Source of the DNA: Armatimonadetes bacterium DC
GTDB lineage: Bacteria; Armatimonadota; Fimbriimonadia; Fimbriimonadales; GBS-DC
Direction: 5' to 3'
NCBI GenBank assembly: GCA_001442985.1
Contig: LDYB01000016.1
Span: 62,001-126,000, forward strand
Length of the DNA stretch: 64,000 nt
Positions 49,284 through 58,314 of this stretch are shown piece by piece (within the stretch, counting starts at the first letter, position 1; every line of letters starts with the position of its first letter). The position numbers and the translations under genes were made by a program. Below the pieces are notes generated by a model. It saw nothing but the letters and a program-made list of their open reading frames with translations. It was not told where the DNA came from and searched no databases.

Positions 49284-50013
49284 GCACCCTGAGCAGCTCA
49301 GGGAGCGCGTGAACAGTCGGCGGATAGGTGTCGTGCATCAGCAGAATCGTTCCGTTATGCGTGCGACGGGCGACCCAGTGTACCCAGTGTTCTACGGGTG
49401 TGTAAGGCTTTGGGTCGCTGGCGACGGAATACATCACCAGTGGAAGCCGCCAGCGTTGCACCGCCCGCAACACCTGCTCGTTGTAGCCGCACCACGGCGG
49501 GCGGTAGGCGACAAATTTGCCCCCTACCCAGCTCAGCACAACGGCGCTGTCGTAAATCTGGCGTGCGACCTGTGTCTCGGTCAGGAGTGTCTGGCGCTCG
49601 TGGTCATAACTATGGCAGCCCACGGCGTGCCCCTCTGCCAGAATGCGCCGCACAATCTCTGGATGCTGCTTGATTTTCTTGCCCACCAGAAAGAAGGTGG
49701 CTTTCACCTTCGCTTTGCGGAGCGCATCCAGCACGATGGGGGTCGTGAGGGGGTCAGGACCGTCGTCAAAGGTGAGCGCAATCTCATGAAGCATCGGGTT
49801 TCCGCGCCACAGCACGCCTTCAGAGGTCATCAGATGCTCGCCGCGCAGGCGAAGATACCAGTAATCAAGGGAATAGACCCTGTGCGGAGGCTCGCCTAAC
49901 CAGAAGGGCAAATTCCACAGCCCCCACAAACTCAACACCAGGGCATCCACCATCCAGATCAGGAGCAGGTCTCTCGCAAGACGCGGCTTCCCCCGGCGGC
50001 ACCACAGTGGCAC
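49117..50013 (-). CDS. Membrane-anchored polysaccharide deacetylase (NodB domain)
   Basis: About 298 residues: an N-terminal TM anchor (LLLIWMVDALVLSLWGLWNL), then a CE4 domain: IALTFDDGPDPLTTP (TFDD with catalytic/metal Asp), HSYDHERQTLL (HxxxH metal ligands), RPPWCGYNE and ILLMHDTYPP (catalytic His). It removes acetyl groups from cell-wall or exopolysaccharide sugars outside the cell. GTG 50013 lies 6 nt after a TATAAT on the minus strand, so the message is probably leaderless; earlier starts in the open frame would lie upstream of this promoter. The last about 40 residues overlap the EamA gene. Confidence 0.83.
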   Translation of the reverse strand: MPLWCRRGKPRLARDLLLIWMVDALVLSLWGLWNLPFWLGEPPHRVYSLDYWYLRLRGEHLMTSEGVLWRGNPMLHEIALTFDDGPDPLTTPIVLDALRKAKVKATFFLVGKKIKQHPEIVRRILAEGHAVGCHSYDHERQTLLTETQVARQIYDSAVVLSWVGGKFVAYRPPWCGYNEQVLRAVQRWRLPLVMYSVASDPKPYTPVEHWVHWVARRTHNGTILLMHDTYPPTVHALPELLRVLKAKGFRFVTIPEMIDHLQQRQAPSPVKLATSPAESAPLQSRWSSAGSPSAGSSR

Positions 50014-50017
50014 AGAT

Positions 50018-50027
50018 GAATTATACC
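50018..50027 (-). promoter_or_regulatory. Extended -10 (GGTATAATTC) of the deacetylase gene
   Basis: On the minus strand the element ends 4-6 nt before GTG 50013. It is the main reason for choosing that start. Confidence 0.55.
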
Positions 50028-50100
50028 TTGCTTCTCTCCACCTCGCGGCGCCCACACAGAGACCAGAGAGAGGGAATCGGGTAATTTTGGGGGAAGAAGC

Positions 50101-50307
50101 ATGCAGAGTCGGCATAAGGCTCCAGACCGCAAACCCAGGCGGGCGCTTCTTGGCTTAGCGAACGCGCTGGTCGAAGGGCTCCTTACGGAGCTCTGGGCGA
50201 TTGTCGTGCTACTGGGGGTGGTGTTCATCACCGTGATGGGGGCAATCGGGCTGTGGGGCGGCGCCCCAAACGAGGGGAACTCCCAAACCTCGCAGGAACA
50301 CGAATAG
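50101..50307 (+). CDS. Small single-TM protein
   Basis: 68 residues: a basic N-terminus (MQSRHKAPDRKPRRALLG), one TM helix (ELWAIVVLLGVVFITVMGAIGLW) and a polar C-terminus. RBS GGGGGAAG stands 5 nt before the ATG. It lies just before the Tat-secreted oxidoreductase gene. I recognise no family. Confidence 0.55.
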   Translation: MQSRHKAPDRKPRRALLGLANALVEGLLTELWAIVVLLGVVFITVMGAIGLWGGAPNEGNSQTSQEHE

Positions 50308-50329
50308 CGATACGGTATCTTAATAAAGC

Positions 50330-51631
50330 ATGAGCCAACCAAAATCAACTGAGGGTCTGACACGCCGTGAGTTTCTCAGAGGTGCTGTCGGTGTGGCGGC
50401 AACCGCAGCTGTCGGAAGTCTTCCCGTCGCGCTGTTTGCCCATGCACAGGGTTCGGACCGCATCAAGGTGGGACTGGTGGGCTGTGGCGGGCGCGGCACG
50501 GGCGCCGCGATGGACTGCCTCCGCGCCGACGAAGGCGTGGTGATTCACGCACTGGGCGACATCTTTCAGGATCGCCTGGAAGCCAGCCGCAACGGCTTAC
50601 GCGAGGAGTTCAAAGACCGCGCCGATGTGCCCCCCGAACGCTGTTTTATTGGGTTTGACGCCTACAAGCGTGTGATTGACAGCGGGGTAGACCTTGTGTT
50701 GCTCTGCACCCCGCCTGCCTTTCGTCCCCTGCACTTCCTGTATGCAGTGGAGGCGGGCAAACATGTGTTCATGGAGAAGCCTGTGGCGGTGTGCCCCGAA
50801 GGCGTGCGGATGATGCTCCGCGGCGACGAAATTGTGCGTCAGAAGCGGCTCGGCGTCGTGGCGGGCACGCAGTATCGCCATCACCCCGGCTATATCGAGA
50901 CCGTTCGGCGCATTCACGACGGGCAAATCGGCGAAATCCGCGCCATGTACGCCTACTATAACGCCGCCAGTCCCGGCGTGAAGCCGCGCCAGCCCGATTG
51001 GAGCGAGATGGTCTATCAGCTTCGCAACTGGCTGTTTTACACATGGCTGGCAGGCGACCAGCCCGTCGAGCAGTTTGTGCATAACATCGATGTGATGATG
51101 TGGGTGATGGGCGGTCCGCCGAAGAGCGCAATTGCGGTCGGCGGGCGTCAGGTGCGCACCGCGCCCGAATATGGCGATGTGTACGACCATTTCGCGATTG
51201 AGTACGAGTATCCCAACGGCGCGCGTGTGCTGGCAATGTGCCGCCAGTGGGATAACACGGCGTTTCGCGTCTCCAACACGGTGGTCGGCTCAGAAGGCGA
51301 GGCGGTGCTGGAGCAGTTCACCCGTTTCTATGTGCGTGGCAAAGAGCGGTGGGAGCCCGGTTCGCAGTGGCCCAACCCCTATGTGCTGGAGCATCGCAAC
51401 CTGATTCAGAGCATTCGCAAGGGCGAGCCGCTCAACGAAACCCGCCAGATTGCCGAAAGCACCCTCGCCGCGATTATGGGGCGCATGGCTGCTTACACGG
51501 GCAAGGTCGTTACATGGGAACAGGCGCTCAACTCCAGGCTCAACCTCGTGGAGCGCACCTTCAACCTGACCTACGACACACCTGCCTACCATGACCCTGT
51601 GCCCGTGCCCGGCAAAACGCCCCTGATATAA
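50330..51631 (+). CDS. Gfo/Idh/MocA-family oxidoreductase with Tat signal
   Basis: 433 residues. The Tat motif TRREFLRGAVGVAATAAVGS at the N-terminus indicates export in folded form. The NAD(P)-binding KVGLVGCGGRGTGAAMDCL follows, then LCTPPAFRPLHFLYAVEAGKHVFMEKPVA with the Gfo/Idh/MocA EKP signature. Relatives oxidise or rearrange sugars and inositols, and exported ones usually hold their cofactor tightly. The substrate is unknown. The stop is 4 nt before recF. Confidence 0.88.
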   Translation: MSQPKSTEGLTRREFLRGAVGVAATAAVGSLPVALFAHAQGSDRIKVGLVGCGGRGTGAAMDCLRADEGVVIHALGDIFQDRLEASRNGLREEFKDRADVPPERCFIGFDAYKRVIDSGVDLVLLCTPPAFRPLHFLYAVEAGKHVFMEKPVAVCPEGVRMMLRGDEIVRQKRLGVVAGTQYRHHPGYIETVRRIHDGQIGEIRAMYAYYNAASPGVKPRQPDWSEMVYQLRNWLFYTWLAGDQPVEQFVHNIDVMMWVMGGPPKSAIAVGGRQVRTAPEYGDVYDHFAIEYEYPNGARVLAMCRQWDNTAFRVSNTVVGSEGEAVLEQFTRFYVRGKERWEPGSQWPNPYVLEHRNLIQSIRKGEPLNETRQIAESTLAAIMGRMAAYTGKVVTWEQALNSRLNLVERTFNLTYDTPAYHDPVPVPGKTPLI

Positions 51632-51635
51632 AGCG

Positions 51636-52766
51636 ATGCGTTTGAATGCTCTGCGCCTGTGGAACTTTCGCAACTTTGCGGAAGCCGAGCTGTACCCCGA
51701 CCCGCACATGAATGTGCTGGTCGGGGCGAACGCGCAGGGCAAAACGAACCTGCTGGAAGCCCTCTATTACCTCAGCACGCTGAAGCCGTTGCGCCCTGTG
51801 AAGGAGAGCGACCTGATTCGCTGGGGCGCCTCCGAAGCGCGCCTGTTTGCACGATTCACACGCGACGAATTTGAAGACACGGTTCACATCCGCCTGATTG
51901 CGGGCGGGAAGCGCACGATTTTGCTGAACGAGCAACCGCTCACACGCCAGAGCGCGTTCGTGGGCACGCTGATGGTGGTCTGCTTCTCCAGTCAGGATTT
52001 GCAAATTGTACGGGGCGAACCTGCCGACCGCCGCCGCTTTCTGGACACCGAGCTGAGCCTGTTGAGCCATCGGTATCTTTATTCGCTGGCGCAGTATCGG
52101 CGCGTGCTGGAACAGCGCAACAACCTGCTCCGCGCCCACGCCGAAGGCACAGCGACGCTGGAGAGCCTGCCGGAATGGAACACGCAACTGGTCAAGTACG
52201 GCGCGCGCCTGTGCCAGATGCGCCGGCAGTTCCTTGAGCGCCTGAACTTCGCCGCGCAGAATGTGCATCAGGCGCTCACGGGGGGCAACGAGAGCATTGA
52301 GTTGACCTATCTGCCTGGCATCCCGCTCCCCACACAGGGCTACATGCCCGAAAAAGAGGAAGACTGGGCATCGGCGTTCGCGAGCGCCCTGCGTGAACGC
52401 GAGGCGGAAGAGATTCAGCGCGGCACAACCCTTGTGGGACCCCATCGGGACGATTTTCTGATTCGGGTGGGCGGCGTGGAGGCGCGCCAGTTCGCCTCGC
52501 AGGGACAACAGCGCACCTGTGCGCTGAGCCTGCGGCTCTCCGAAGTGCCCCTGCTGGAGAGCCTGCGCGAGGAGCCGCCAATTGTGCTGTTAGACGATGT
52601 GTTCTCTGACTTAGACCCCTACCGTCGGGCGCGGCTGGTGGCGTTTCTGCATCCCCGCGTGCAGACTTTCATCACCTGTACCGATTTGAGCATGTTCGAA
52701 CCCCATGTGCTGGAGGCGAGCGCGCTGTTCGTGGTGGAGCAGGGTAGGGTGAGACGCGATGGCTGA
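51636..52766 (+). CDS. recF: DNA replication and repair protein RecF
   Basis: 376-residue SMC-like ATPase: MRLNALRLWNFRNFAEAEL, Walker A VLVGANAQGKTNLLEALYYLS, RRFLDTELSLLSHRYLYSLAQYRRVLEQRN, the signature QFASQGQQRTCALSLRL and Walker B PIVLLDDVFSDLDPYRR. RecF loads RecA at gapped DNA with RecO and RecR. It overlaps the dciA-like gene by 8 nt, as in many recF-dciA-gyrB clusters. Confidence 0.94.
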   Translation: MRLNALRLWNFRNFAEAELYPDPHMNVLVGANAQGKTNLLEALYYLSTLKPLRPVKESDLIRWGASEARLFARFTRDEFEDTVHIRLIAGGKRTILLNEQPLTRQSAFVGTLMVVCFSSQDLQIVRGEPADRRRFLDTELSLLSHRYLYSLAQYRRVLEQRNNLLRAHAEGTATLESLPEWNTQLVKYGARLCQMRRQFLERLNFAAQNVHQALTGGNESIELTYLPGIPLPTQGYMPEKEEDWASAFASALREREAEEIQRGTTLVGPHRDDFLIRVGGVEARQFASQGQQRTCALSLRLSEVPLLESLREEPPIVLLDDVFSDLDPYRRARLVAFLHPRVQTFITCTDLSMFEPHVLEASALFVVEQGRVRRDG

Positions 52767-53328
52767 CTTACGCCCGATTGGCTCCGGGCTGTCGCGCCTG
52801 CTGGAGGACTGGGGGCTTGCCGAATCGTTTCGGGTCGCCGCCGCGCTGCGCGACTGGCGTGCGATTGTCGGCGCGGCGATTGCGCAGGTCGCGCGCCCCC
52901 TGCGAATCGAGGGCGACACGCTCTGGGTCGCCGTGAAATCGCAGGCGTGGGCGCAGGAGCTGAACTTCCAGAAGGCGGTGATTCTGCAGCGCCTCAACGA
53001 GCGGATCGGGCGCGAGCGGTTTCACAATTTGCGTTTCATCGTGCGCATGCAGCTGCCCGCCGAGCCTGCCCCGCCAAGCGCGGAGCCAGAGACCCCCTCG
53101 CGCAAACCTGCTGATGTGGAACTCACCCGTGAAGAGCAGGAAGCCATCGAGGCGCAGTTTGCGAATGTGGAAGACGCGCGCCTGCGGAACGCGCTGATTC
53201 GCGCCCGGCTCGCGGCGAAACGCTACGAGAAGTGGTGCGCCGAGCAGGGCTGGCGCCTGTGTCGGGGGTGCGGATGCTACCATCAGGACCCCGAACTGCT
53301 CTGTTTCCTGTGTCGTGGCGAGCCGTAG
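52759..53328 (+). CDS. dciA: DciA/DUF721 family protein with C-terminal zinc-ribbon-like Cys cluster
   Basis: 189 residues. Residues 1-100 fit DUF721/DciA (LLEDWGLAESFRVAAALRDWRAIVGAAIAQVARPLRI, TLWVAVKSQAWAQELNFQK), the helicase-loading factor of bacteria lacking DnaC. A charged linker and a helical part follow, ending in CRGCGCYHQDPELLCFLC, a likely zinc-binding cluster not present in short DciA proteins. It is placed directly after recF, supporting a replication role. The C-terminus overlaps the start region of the comEC-like gene. Confidence 0.82.
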   Translation: MADLRPIGSGLSRLLEDWGLAESFRVAAALRDWRAIVGAAIAQVARPLRIEGDTLWVAVKSQAWAQELNFQKAVILQRLNERIGRERFHNLRFIVRMQLPAEPAPPSAEPETPSRKPADVELTREEQEAIEAQFANVEDARLRNALIRARLAAKRYEKWCAEQGWRLCRGCGCYHQDPELLCFLCRGEP

Positions 53329-54791
53329 GCGCGATTGTGCGCCCGCGCCCCGCGCTTCAGGCATGCCTGGGGCTGATGGCGGGCATCGCCTGCGCCGAGT
53401 TTACCCTGCCTGCTGTTCCGCTGATGGCAGCGGCACTATTCGTCATGCTCTGGGGAGTGTGGCGTTTCCCGCAAGTCTGGGTATTGGCGCTGGCGTTTTG
53501 CGTGGGCTGGGCGCGCTACACAGCGTGGCAGGCTGTTTCAGACGCCGAGCCGCCGAACCGCGCGGTGCTGCGGGCGGTGAGCCTGCTGGAGCCAACCCGC
53601 ACAGGACACCGCCTGCTCTGCACTTTTGAGGAGCCAGCAATTGAGGGCTTCGCGCTGGTCTACTTCCGCGAGAGCGTCGCCGCAGAGGCGTTGCCCGACT
53701 ACGGCGACCGCTTTGTGCTGGAGGCATCGTGGACAAAGCCTCGAAACTGGCAGGGCGCGCCGTTTGACTGGGCGCGCTATCTGGGGCGACGCAGAGTGCG
53801 CCATCTGGCGTTTGTGTATCATGCGGGGCAGGTGCAGATTCTTGATTCGGGCGCGAGCCTGTGGCAGCGGCGGCTGGGGCTGGCACGCCATAACCTTCGG
53901 GATACCCTGCGCTCGCGGCTGACACCCGAAACCGCCGCGATTACCGAGGGCATGATGATGGGCGCTACAGGCGATTTTCCCGCCGACCTGCGCGAAGCGT
54001 TCATGCGCTCTGGAATCGGACACCTGCTGGCGACTTCAGGACTGCAAGTGGCGATGGTGTTGCATATGATTGGGGGTGCCTTGCTCTGGTGGGGTGTGCC
54101 GTTGCGGGGGCGGATACTCACGGTAATGGTGAGCGCATGGCTGTATGCGCTGCTGGCGGGGATGCACCCCAGCATCGTGCGTGCCAGCATCATGGCGACG
54201 CTTGCGCTCTCCGCGCCGCTGGTGCGCCGTGAGGCGGACAGCCTGAGCGCGCTGGGGATGGCAGGGTTTCTGTGGCTGCTCTATGCGCCCTACTCGCTGT
54301 TTGAGGTGGGGTTCCAGTATTCGTTCAGCGCGGTGCTGTGCATTTTGCTTTTCTATGGGCGTGTGGTGCGCTGGCTGAATGGGATGTGGCAGAAGCTCGC
54401 GCCGTTGCCTCTGCTAAAAGGATTCGGCACGCGCTTCCTGTGCCCGATGTTGAGCGTGACGCTCTGCGCCCAGCTGGGGGTTGCGCCGATTCAGCTCTAT
54501 CATTTCGGCTACTTCGGCTGGCTCTCGACGGTGGCGAATCTGCTGGCGGTTCCTGTGGCGTATCCGCTGCTGGCGCTGGGGTTTCTGTTCTGGTTTTCGC
54601 AGGGGTGGCTGGGTGGCGTGGCGCTGGAGTGGCTGTGTAGCTGGCTGCGCTGGGTGGCGCTCACCTTCGGCTCGTCGGGCGCGCCGATGCTAACCATTGC
54701 GCACCTGCCCGTGTGGGGCGTGCTGGGGTTTTATGCGCTGCTGATTGCGCTGGCGCCAGAGCCGACGGAGTGGGAGGAGAGGGAAGGTTAG
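53310..54791 (+). CDS. comEC: ComEC/Rec2-like DNA-uptake membrane protein without metallo-beta-lactamase domain
   Basis: About 493 residues. An N-terminal TM/OB-like domain (DUF4131-type, GDRFVLEASWTKPRNWQGAPFDWARYLGRRRV) is followed by the competence domain with SGIGHLLATSGLQVAMVLHMIGG and PSIVRASIMATLALSAPLVRREADSLSAL, plus about eight to ten TM helices. Full ComEC proteins carry a C-terminal metallo-beta-lactamase domain; this one ends before it. The DNA-channel role is therefore likely and the nuclease domain absent or separate. The start is uncertain: GTG 53310 lies inside the dciA end, GTG 53337 is the next option. Confidence 0.8.
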   Translation: MSWRAVGAIVRPRPALQACLGLMAGIACAEFTLPAVPLMAAALFVMLWGVWRFPQVWVLALAFCVGWARYTAWQAVSDAEPPNRAVLRAVSLLEPTRTGHRLLCTFEEPAIEGFALVYFRESVAAEALPDYGDRFVLEASWTKPRNWQGAPFDWARYLGRRRVRHLAFVYHAGQVQILDSGASLWQRRLGLARHNLRDTLRSRLTPETAAITEGMMMGATGDFPADLREAFMRSGIGHLLATSGLQVAMVLHMIGGALLWWGVPLRGRILTVMVSAWLYALLAGMHPSIVRASIMATLALSAPLVRREADSLSALGMAGFLWLLYAPYSLFEVGFQYSFSAVLCILLFYGRVVRWLNGMWQKLAPLPLLKGFGTRFLCPMLSVTLCAQLGVAPIQLYHFGYFGWLSTVANLLAVPVAYPLLALGFLFWFSQGWLGGVALEWLCSWLRWVALTFGSSGAPMLTIAHLPVWGVLGFYALLIALAPEPTEWEEREG

Positions 54792-54895
54792 TTGATTTAC
54801 ACCAATCCGCGCGCCAAACTTCGTCAATCCGATAGGTTTTTGAGAAGGGCGCCGTCTTTGAGCGACACTGAAGCATCTCGAAAAACGCCCGTGCC

Positions 54896-54997
54896 CTGAC
54901 GGCTGAAGCCGTTCCTATGAGACGAAGCCGACCTGCGTCGGCTGTTTTAGCCAGCGAAGGCTGGCTTTGTCTACTGGGAACGGCTTTAGCCGTCAGG
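54896..54997. repeat. Multi-hairpin palindromic element (copy 3)
   Basis: About 102 bp. The ends CCTGACGGCTGAAGCCGTTCC and GGGAACGGCTTTAGCCGTCAGG are inverted repeats of each other with one mismatch, and each end is itself palindromic. Inside are AGCCGACCTGCGTCGGCT and AGCCAGCGAAGGCTGGCT hairpins. No gene is visible from 54792 to 55204 apart from this element. Confidence 0.8.
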
Positions 54998-55204
54998 CTT
55001 TCAAGCAGGGTATAGAAAACCTACCCCTCTAAGTGCTGCGCAAGGGGAACCTTGTGGAGGGGTGTAATTGACGAACACTGACCATCCAGTTGATATCAGA
55101 TCAGGCGAATCCGCACGGACTCGTGCAGATACACCGTCAATATTAGCTTGAAGAGCGTGCAGTACGAGAGTGCAAATGCTGGTGTGATAACTTGATGAAG
55201 TCAG

Positions 55205-55669
55205 TTATTTGATTGCCACCAGCACGCACAACCGCAATTTGGATGTTGACTTAAGTATATTCCAGAACAAACCCAGCGAGCGGTGTCTCAATGCCCCGCA
55301 AATTACGCCCATAACCCATCCTGCGGCGCTTGTCATTCCAAGAGAAATGTAGTTCCACCAGCTCAACGGGGCACTCGAAATCGAGATTGCCACAAGTGGA
55401 ATCAGCCACGCGAACAGGATAAACGCAGGCACAGGAATACGAACTTCAACTACGACCAGACTGCCCGCTGGTAGCCCGTTCTGTGAAGGGGATGGATCAG
55501 TAATCGCATATCCTGTCCAAAAAAGCGTAATCAAACTGAGACACCACACAACATCCTGCCAGTGTAGAGTCTCATGAGTAGCCCAAATAGAGCGCACCAG
55601 CAGTGTTGCCAACAGTGCAAACAGCACACTGAAGGTTCCGACTATCAGGCGTTCTATGTAGCCTCGCAT
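55205..55669 (-). CDS. Small polytopic membrane protein of unknown function
   Basis: 154 residues with about four TM helices (LIVGTFSVLFALLATLLV; VVWCLSLITLFWTGYAI; AFILFAWLIPLVAISIS; LGMTSAAGWVMGVICGAL). RBS GGAAGGAAG before the ATG. AT-rich relative to the window. It lies 19 nt after the VOC gene on the same strand. No family is recognised. Confidence 0.55.
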   Translation of the reverse strand: MRGYIERLIVGTFSVLFALLATLLVRSIWATHETLHWQDVVWCLSLITLFWTGYAITDPSPSQNGLPAGSLVVVEVRIPVPAFILFAWLIPLVAISISSAPLSWWNYISLGMTSAAGWVMGVICGALRHRSLGLFWNILKSTSKLRLCVLVAIK

Positions 55670-55688
55670 GGCTCACTTCCTTCCCTAA

Positions 55689-56672
55689 TTATAGCATTTC
55701 GGGGAGTTCAGGATTCGCAGGCGGGTAGACAATCGGGGGCAGAGCCGCCTCAATCTCAGCACGGCGCGGCTCCAGCCACGGGGGTAGCACCAGCCGCTCG
55801 CTCAGGTGCGCCCGGTCTTCGTCAATCCCGAAGCCTGGACCGTCGGTCGCCAGCTCAAACAGCACGCCCCCCGGCTCCCGAAAATAGACGGAGCGGAACC
55901 AGAAGCGGTCAATCACAGGGGTCGGCTGGAGTCCCAGCGATTCTATTCTCTCGCGCAGCTGGTTGAGGTGGGCTTCATCGCGAACCCGCCATGCCAGATG
56001 GTGCATTCCGCCGCGCCCCCAGCGCCCGCGCGGCGAATCGGGGCGCACGCAAACCTCCAGATAGCCGAACCCCATCGCGCCCGGACTGCCGACCTGAAAG
56101 CGGTACACGGAGTCTGCCTGACCCACGGGCATGAAACCCAGAATTTCGGTCAGCACGCGCTCGGTGGCGCCCAGCCCAGCGACACCGATTTGCGCCGTGA
56201 ACAGCCCCCGAATCTGGTGTTCAGGCGGCACGGGGCTGCCATCCCACGGGGTGAACGGACGCGGCGTGTCGCTGGCGATAAGCGCCAAGCGCATCCCGTC
56301 AGGGTCGCGAAACCGAAGCAGGGGTACACCCCATTCCACACCCGTCTCGACAGCAACCCCATACGACTCCAGTCGCTGCCTCCAGTAATCAAGACTCGCT
56401 GGAGGCACACAAAAGCCCTGCTCCCAGATAACGCCTGTGCCCTGCTGAAAGGGCGCCACGATGCCCCACGGAAAAAAGGTGATGTCCGTGCCCGGGGTGC
56501 CTTCCGCGTCGGCGTAAAACAGGTGGTACACATTCGGCGCGTCCTGATTCACCGAGCGCTTGACAAGCCGCAGCCCCAGCACGCCCGCATAAAAGTTCAC
56601 ATTCGTCTGGGCGTCGCCTGCGATTGCCGTCGCGTGATGGAATCCCAGCACACTAATAGGTTCGGTACTCAT
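55689..56672 (-). CDS. VOC-superfamily ring-cleavage dioxygenase-like protein (MhqO/LinE type)
   Basis: About 327 residues with two glyoxalase-fold modules: GFHHATAIAGDAQTNVNFYAGVLGLRLVKRSVN...YADAEGTPGTDITFFPW and GMHHLAWRVRDEAHLNQLRERIESLGL...SVYFREPGGVLFELATD. This is the pattern of the family annotated as ring-cleaving (hydroquinone-type) dioxygenases, with Fe(II) ligands His, His and Glu. The true substrate is unproven. ATG 56672 (MSTEPISVLG) is preferred; it overlaps the phosphoesterase end by 20 nt. Confidence 0.85.
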   Translation of the reverse strand: MSTEPISVLGFHHATAIAGDAQTNVNFYAGVLGLRLVKRSVNQDAPNVYHLFYADAEGTPGTDITFFPWGIVAPFQQGTGVIWEQGFCVPPASLDYWRQRLESYGVAVETGVEWGVPLLRFRDPDGMRLALIASDTPRPFTPWDGSPVPPEHQIRGLFTAQIGVAGLGATERVLTEILGFMPVGQADSVYRFQVGSPGAMGFGYLEVCVRPDSPRGRWGRGGMHHLAWRVRDEAHLNQLRERIESLGLQPTPVIDRFWFRSVYFREPGGVLFELATDGPGFGIDEDRAHLSERLVLPPWLEPRRAEIEAALPPIVYPPANPELPEML

Positions 56673-57582
56673 GTTCAAACGAGCCGTCGTCATAAAGGTC
56701 TATGATGGCAAAGCCGGGCGGGGTCTGGTGATAGTTCCCGCCCCACCAGCGCCCACAGACCGCGCCGTTGCAGAAGTAGGTGACCCCATTATAGTCCACG
56801 CGGTCGTACAGGTGGATATGCCCGCTGAGGCAGAGCTTCACATTCTTGTGCTGGTAGAAGAGTTCGATAATCCGCCGCGCATCGATGCACATCCACTGTC
56901 CCGGCACCACCCAGTTGCCCGTTTTCTCGTTTTCGCCGTCCAGATAGGCGCTGGCGGAGAGAATCGGCTGGTGCGAAAGCACCAGTATTGGTCGGTTGGG
57001 GGGCGTGCGCTTGAGGTCTTCCTTGAGCCACTCGAACTGCTCGTCGTCTAATCGGGCGATGTAGCTGTTGGGCGCAGGGAAGGTGGCGTCCAGCACGATA
57101 AAGTGCCATCCCGCGCGGTCAAACGAGCGGTAGGGCGTGCTGAGCTCAAAGAGTTCCATCGCCCACTTTTTGCCGTAGTTGGGTTCATCGCCCGTGCAGC
57201 CGCTACGGTTTTTGTCCCAGCCCCAGATGTCGTGGTTGCCGATGCAGTGTTCCACGGGGATTTCGCAATGTTCGCGCAGGGTTTTGCGCCAGAGGTCGCC
57301 CAGCACGCGGGCGCGGTCGGCGTTTTGCGCGAACACATCCATCACGCTGTCGCCGCCGTTTAAAATCAGGTCAGGGCGCGGCTTGAGCTCATGCACTGCC
57401 TTCAAACAGCGCACGAACCCCGCAACAGCGGAACCTTCAGGCTGCAGGTGAATATCGGTCAGGTGGGCGATACGCAACACGCGCTTGCGGTTCGGATTAG
57501 AAGGCTTGGCGCTCGCCATCGCAGACAACCCCAGCACCGCGCCGCCGATTCCTTTCAGCACCTCTCTGCGTGTGTATCTCAT
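56653..57582 (-). CDS. Metallophosphoesterase with Tat-like signal
   Basis: 309 residues. The N-terminal RREVLKGIGGAVLGLSAMASA is a Tat-type signal. The calcineurin-like core follows: IAHLTDIHLQ (DxH), DLILNGGDSVMD (GD), IPVEHCIGNHDIWG (GNHD), VLSHQPIL (H) and CLSGHIHLYD (GHxH). It hydrolyses phosphate esters outside the cytoplasm; the substrate is unknown. A GGATACC stretch 20 nt upstream may be the promoter. 57583-57798 shows no gene. Confidence 0.87.
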   Translation of the reverse strand: MRYTRREVLKGIGGAVLGLSAMASAKPSNPNRKRVLRIAHLTDIHLQPEGSAVAGFVRCLKAVHELKPRPDLILNGGDSVMDVFAQNADRARVLGDLWRKTLREHCEIPVEHCIGNHDIWGWDKNRSGCTGDEPNYGKKWAMELFELSTPYRSFDRAGWHFIVLDATFPAPNSYIARLDDEQFEWLKEDLKRTPPNRPILVLSHQPILSASAYLDGENEKTGNWVVPGQWMCIDARRIIELFYQHKNVKLCLSGHIHLYDRVDYNGVTYFCNGAVCGRWWGGNYHQTPPGFAIIDLYDDGSFEHEYRTY

Positions 57583-57798
57583 GGCTGGCTCCCTGTGGGG
57601 ATAAGGATACCTGAAGGGCGGTTTAAAGGGGGATTAAGGAGTGCTTTGGGGAAATCCATAAACAGTCCGTCCTTTGACCCAGCCTGGAGCCTCCCGCTAT
57701 CCATCTAACCTGAAAGTCAGGCATACCCCACTAAATCTGTGCGCTACGCTGGATTGCCAGGCAGGACTGGGGTAGAGTTTTCAGGAATGTACCGAACG

Positions 57799-58314
57799 CT
57801 ACGATGTTTTCTGAGATTCGAATAAAAGAAAATAGATTGTTAAGCCACCGTGTAGCAGAAGCATCAGAGATACAATAAAATATGCATAGAATAAATCTAA
57901 ACCGGCATTTGCGTTTCTTATTACATAAAAAACAATCAACATTAGCGTGATTATTTGAGCAAGATATATCGCAAATAACAAAGATACTCTCTTAAGTATT
58001 ACACGAAATGAGCTTTCAAGATGAGTGTTCAGTTTTTCGGATAGACTTGTCAGCAGATTTTTGTATTTTTCCGATTCGCTCAAAAGCATCTGTTTGACAT
58101 CTTCCACAAGCTTTTCCAAGTCTGGTTCGCTATCTCTCGCCTTTCCGACTCGTGAAATAGAGATGATTTCGTCGCCCACAAAGATTCGTATTTTGATTTT
58201 GAAACCATAGATTGTATTGAAGATGAAGTAAAGTGTGATTGTGGCGGTGGCAACCACAATCACACTTGCAATCATCAGAAATCCATTATCAATCACCATA
58301 CGACTCAGTACCAT
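57799..58314 (-). CDS. AT-rich membrane protein, candidate immunity protein for the RHS tip
   Basis: 171 residues: TM1 near residues 12-34 ([21 protein letters not shown]), a soluble part with a coiled-coil-like helix ([33 protein letters not shown]), then two TM helices ([41 protein letters not shown]). Its base composition is far more AT-rich than the rest of the window, a sign of transfer. It overlaps the RHS tip gene by 10 nt and lies just downstream, the normal position of an immunity gene. A membrane location would fit a membrane-acting toxin. Function is inferred from position only. Confidence 0.55.
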   Translation of the reverse strand: MVLSRMVIDNGFLMIASVIVVATATITLYFIFNTIYGFKIKIRIFVGDEIISISRVGKARDSEPDLEKLVEDVKQMLLSESEKYKNLLTSLSEKLNTHLESSFRVILKRVSLLFAIYLAQIITLMLIVFYVIRNANAGLDLFYAYFIVSLMLLLHGGLTIYFLLFESQKTS

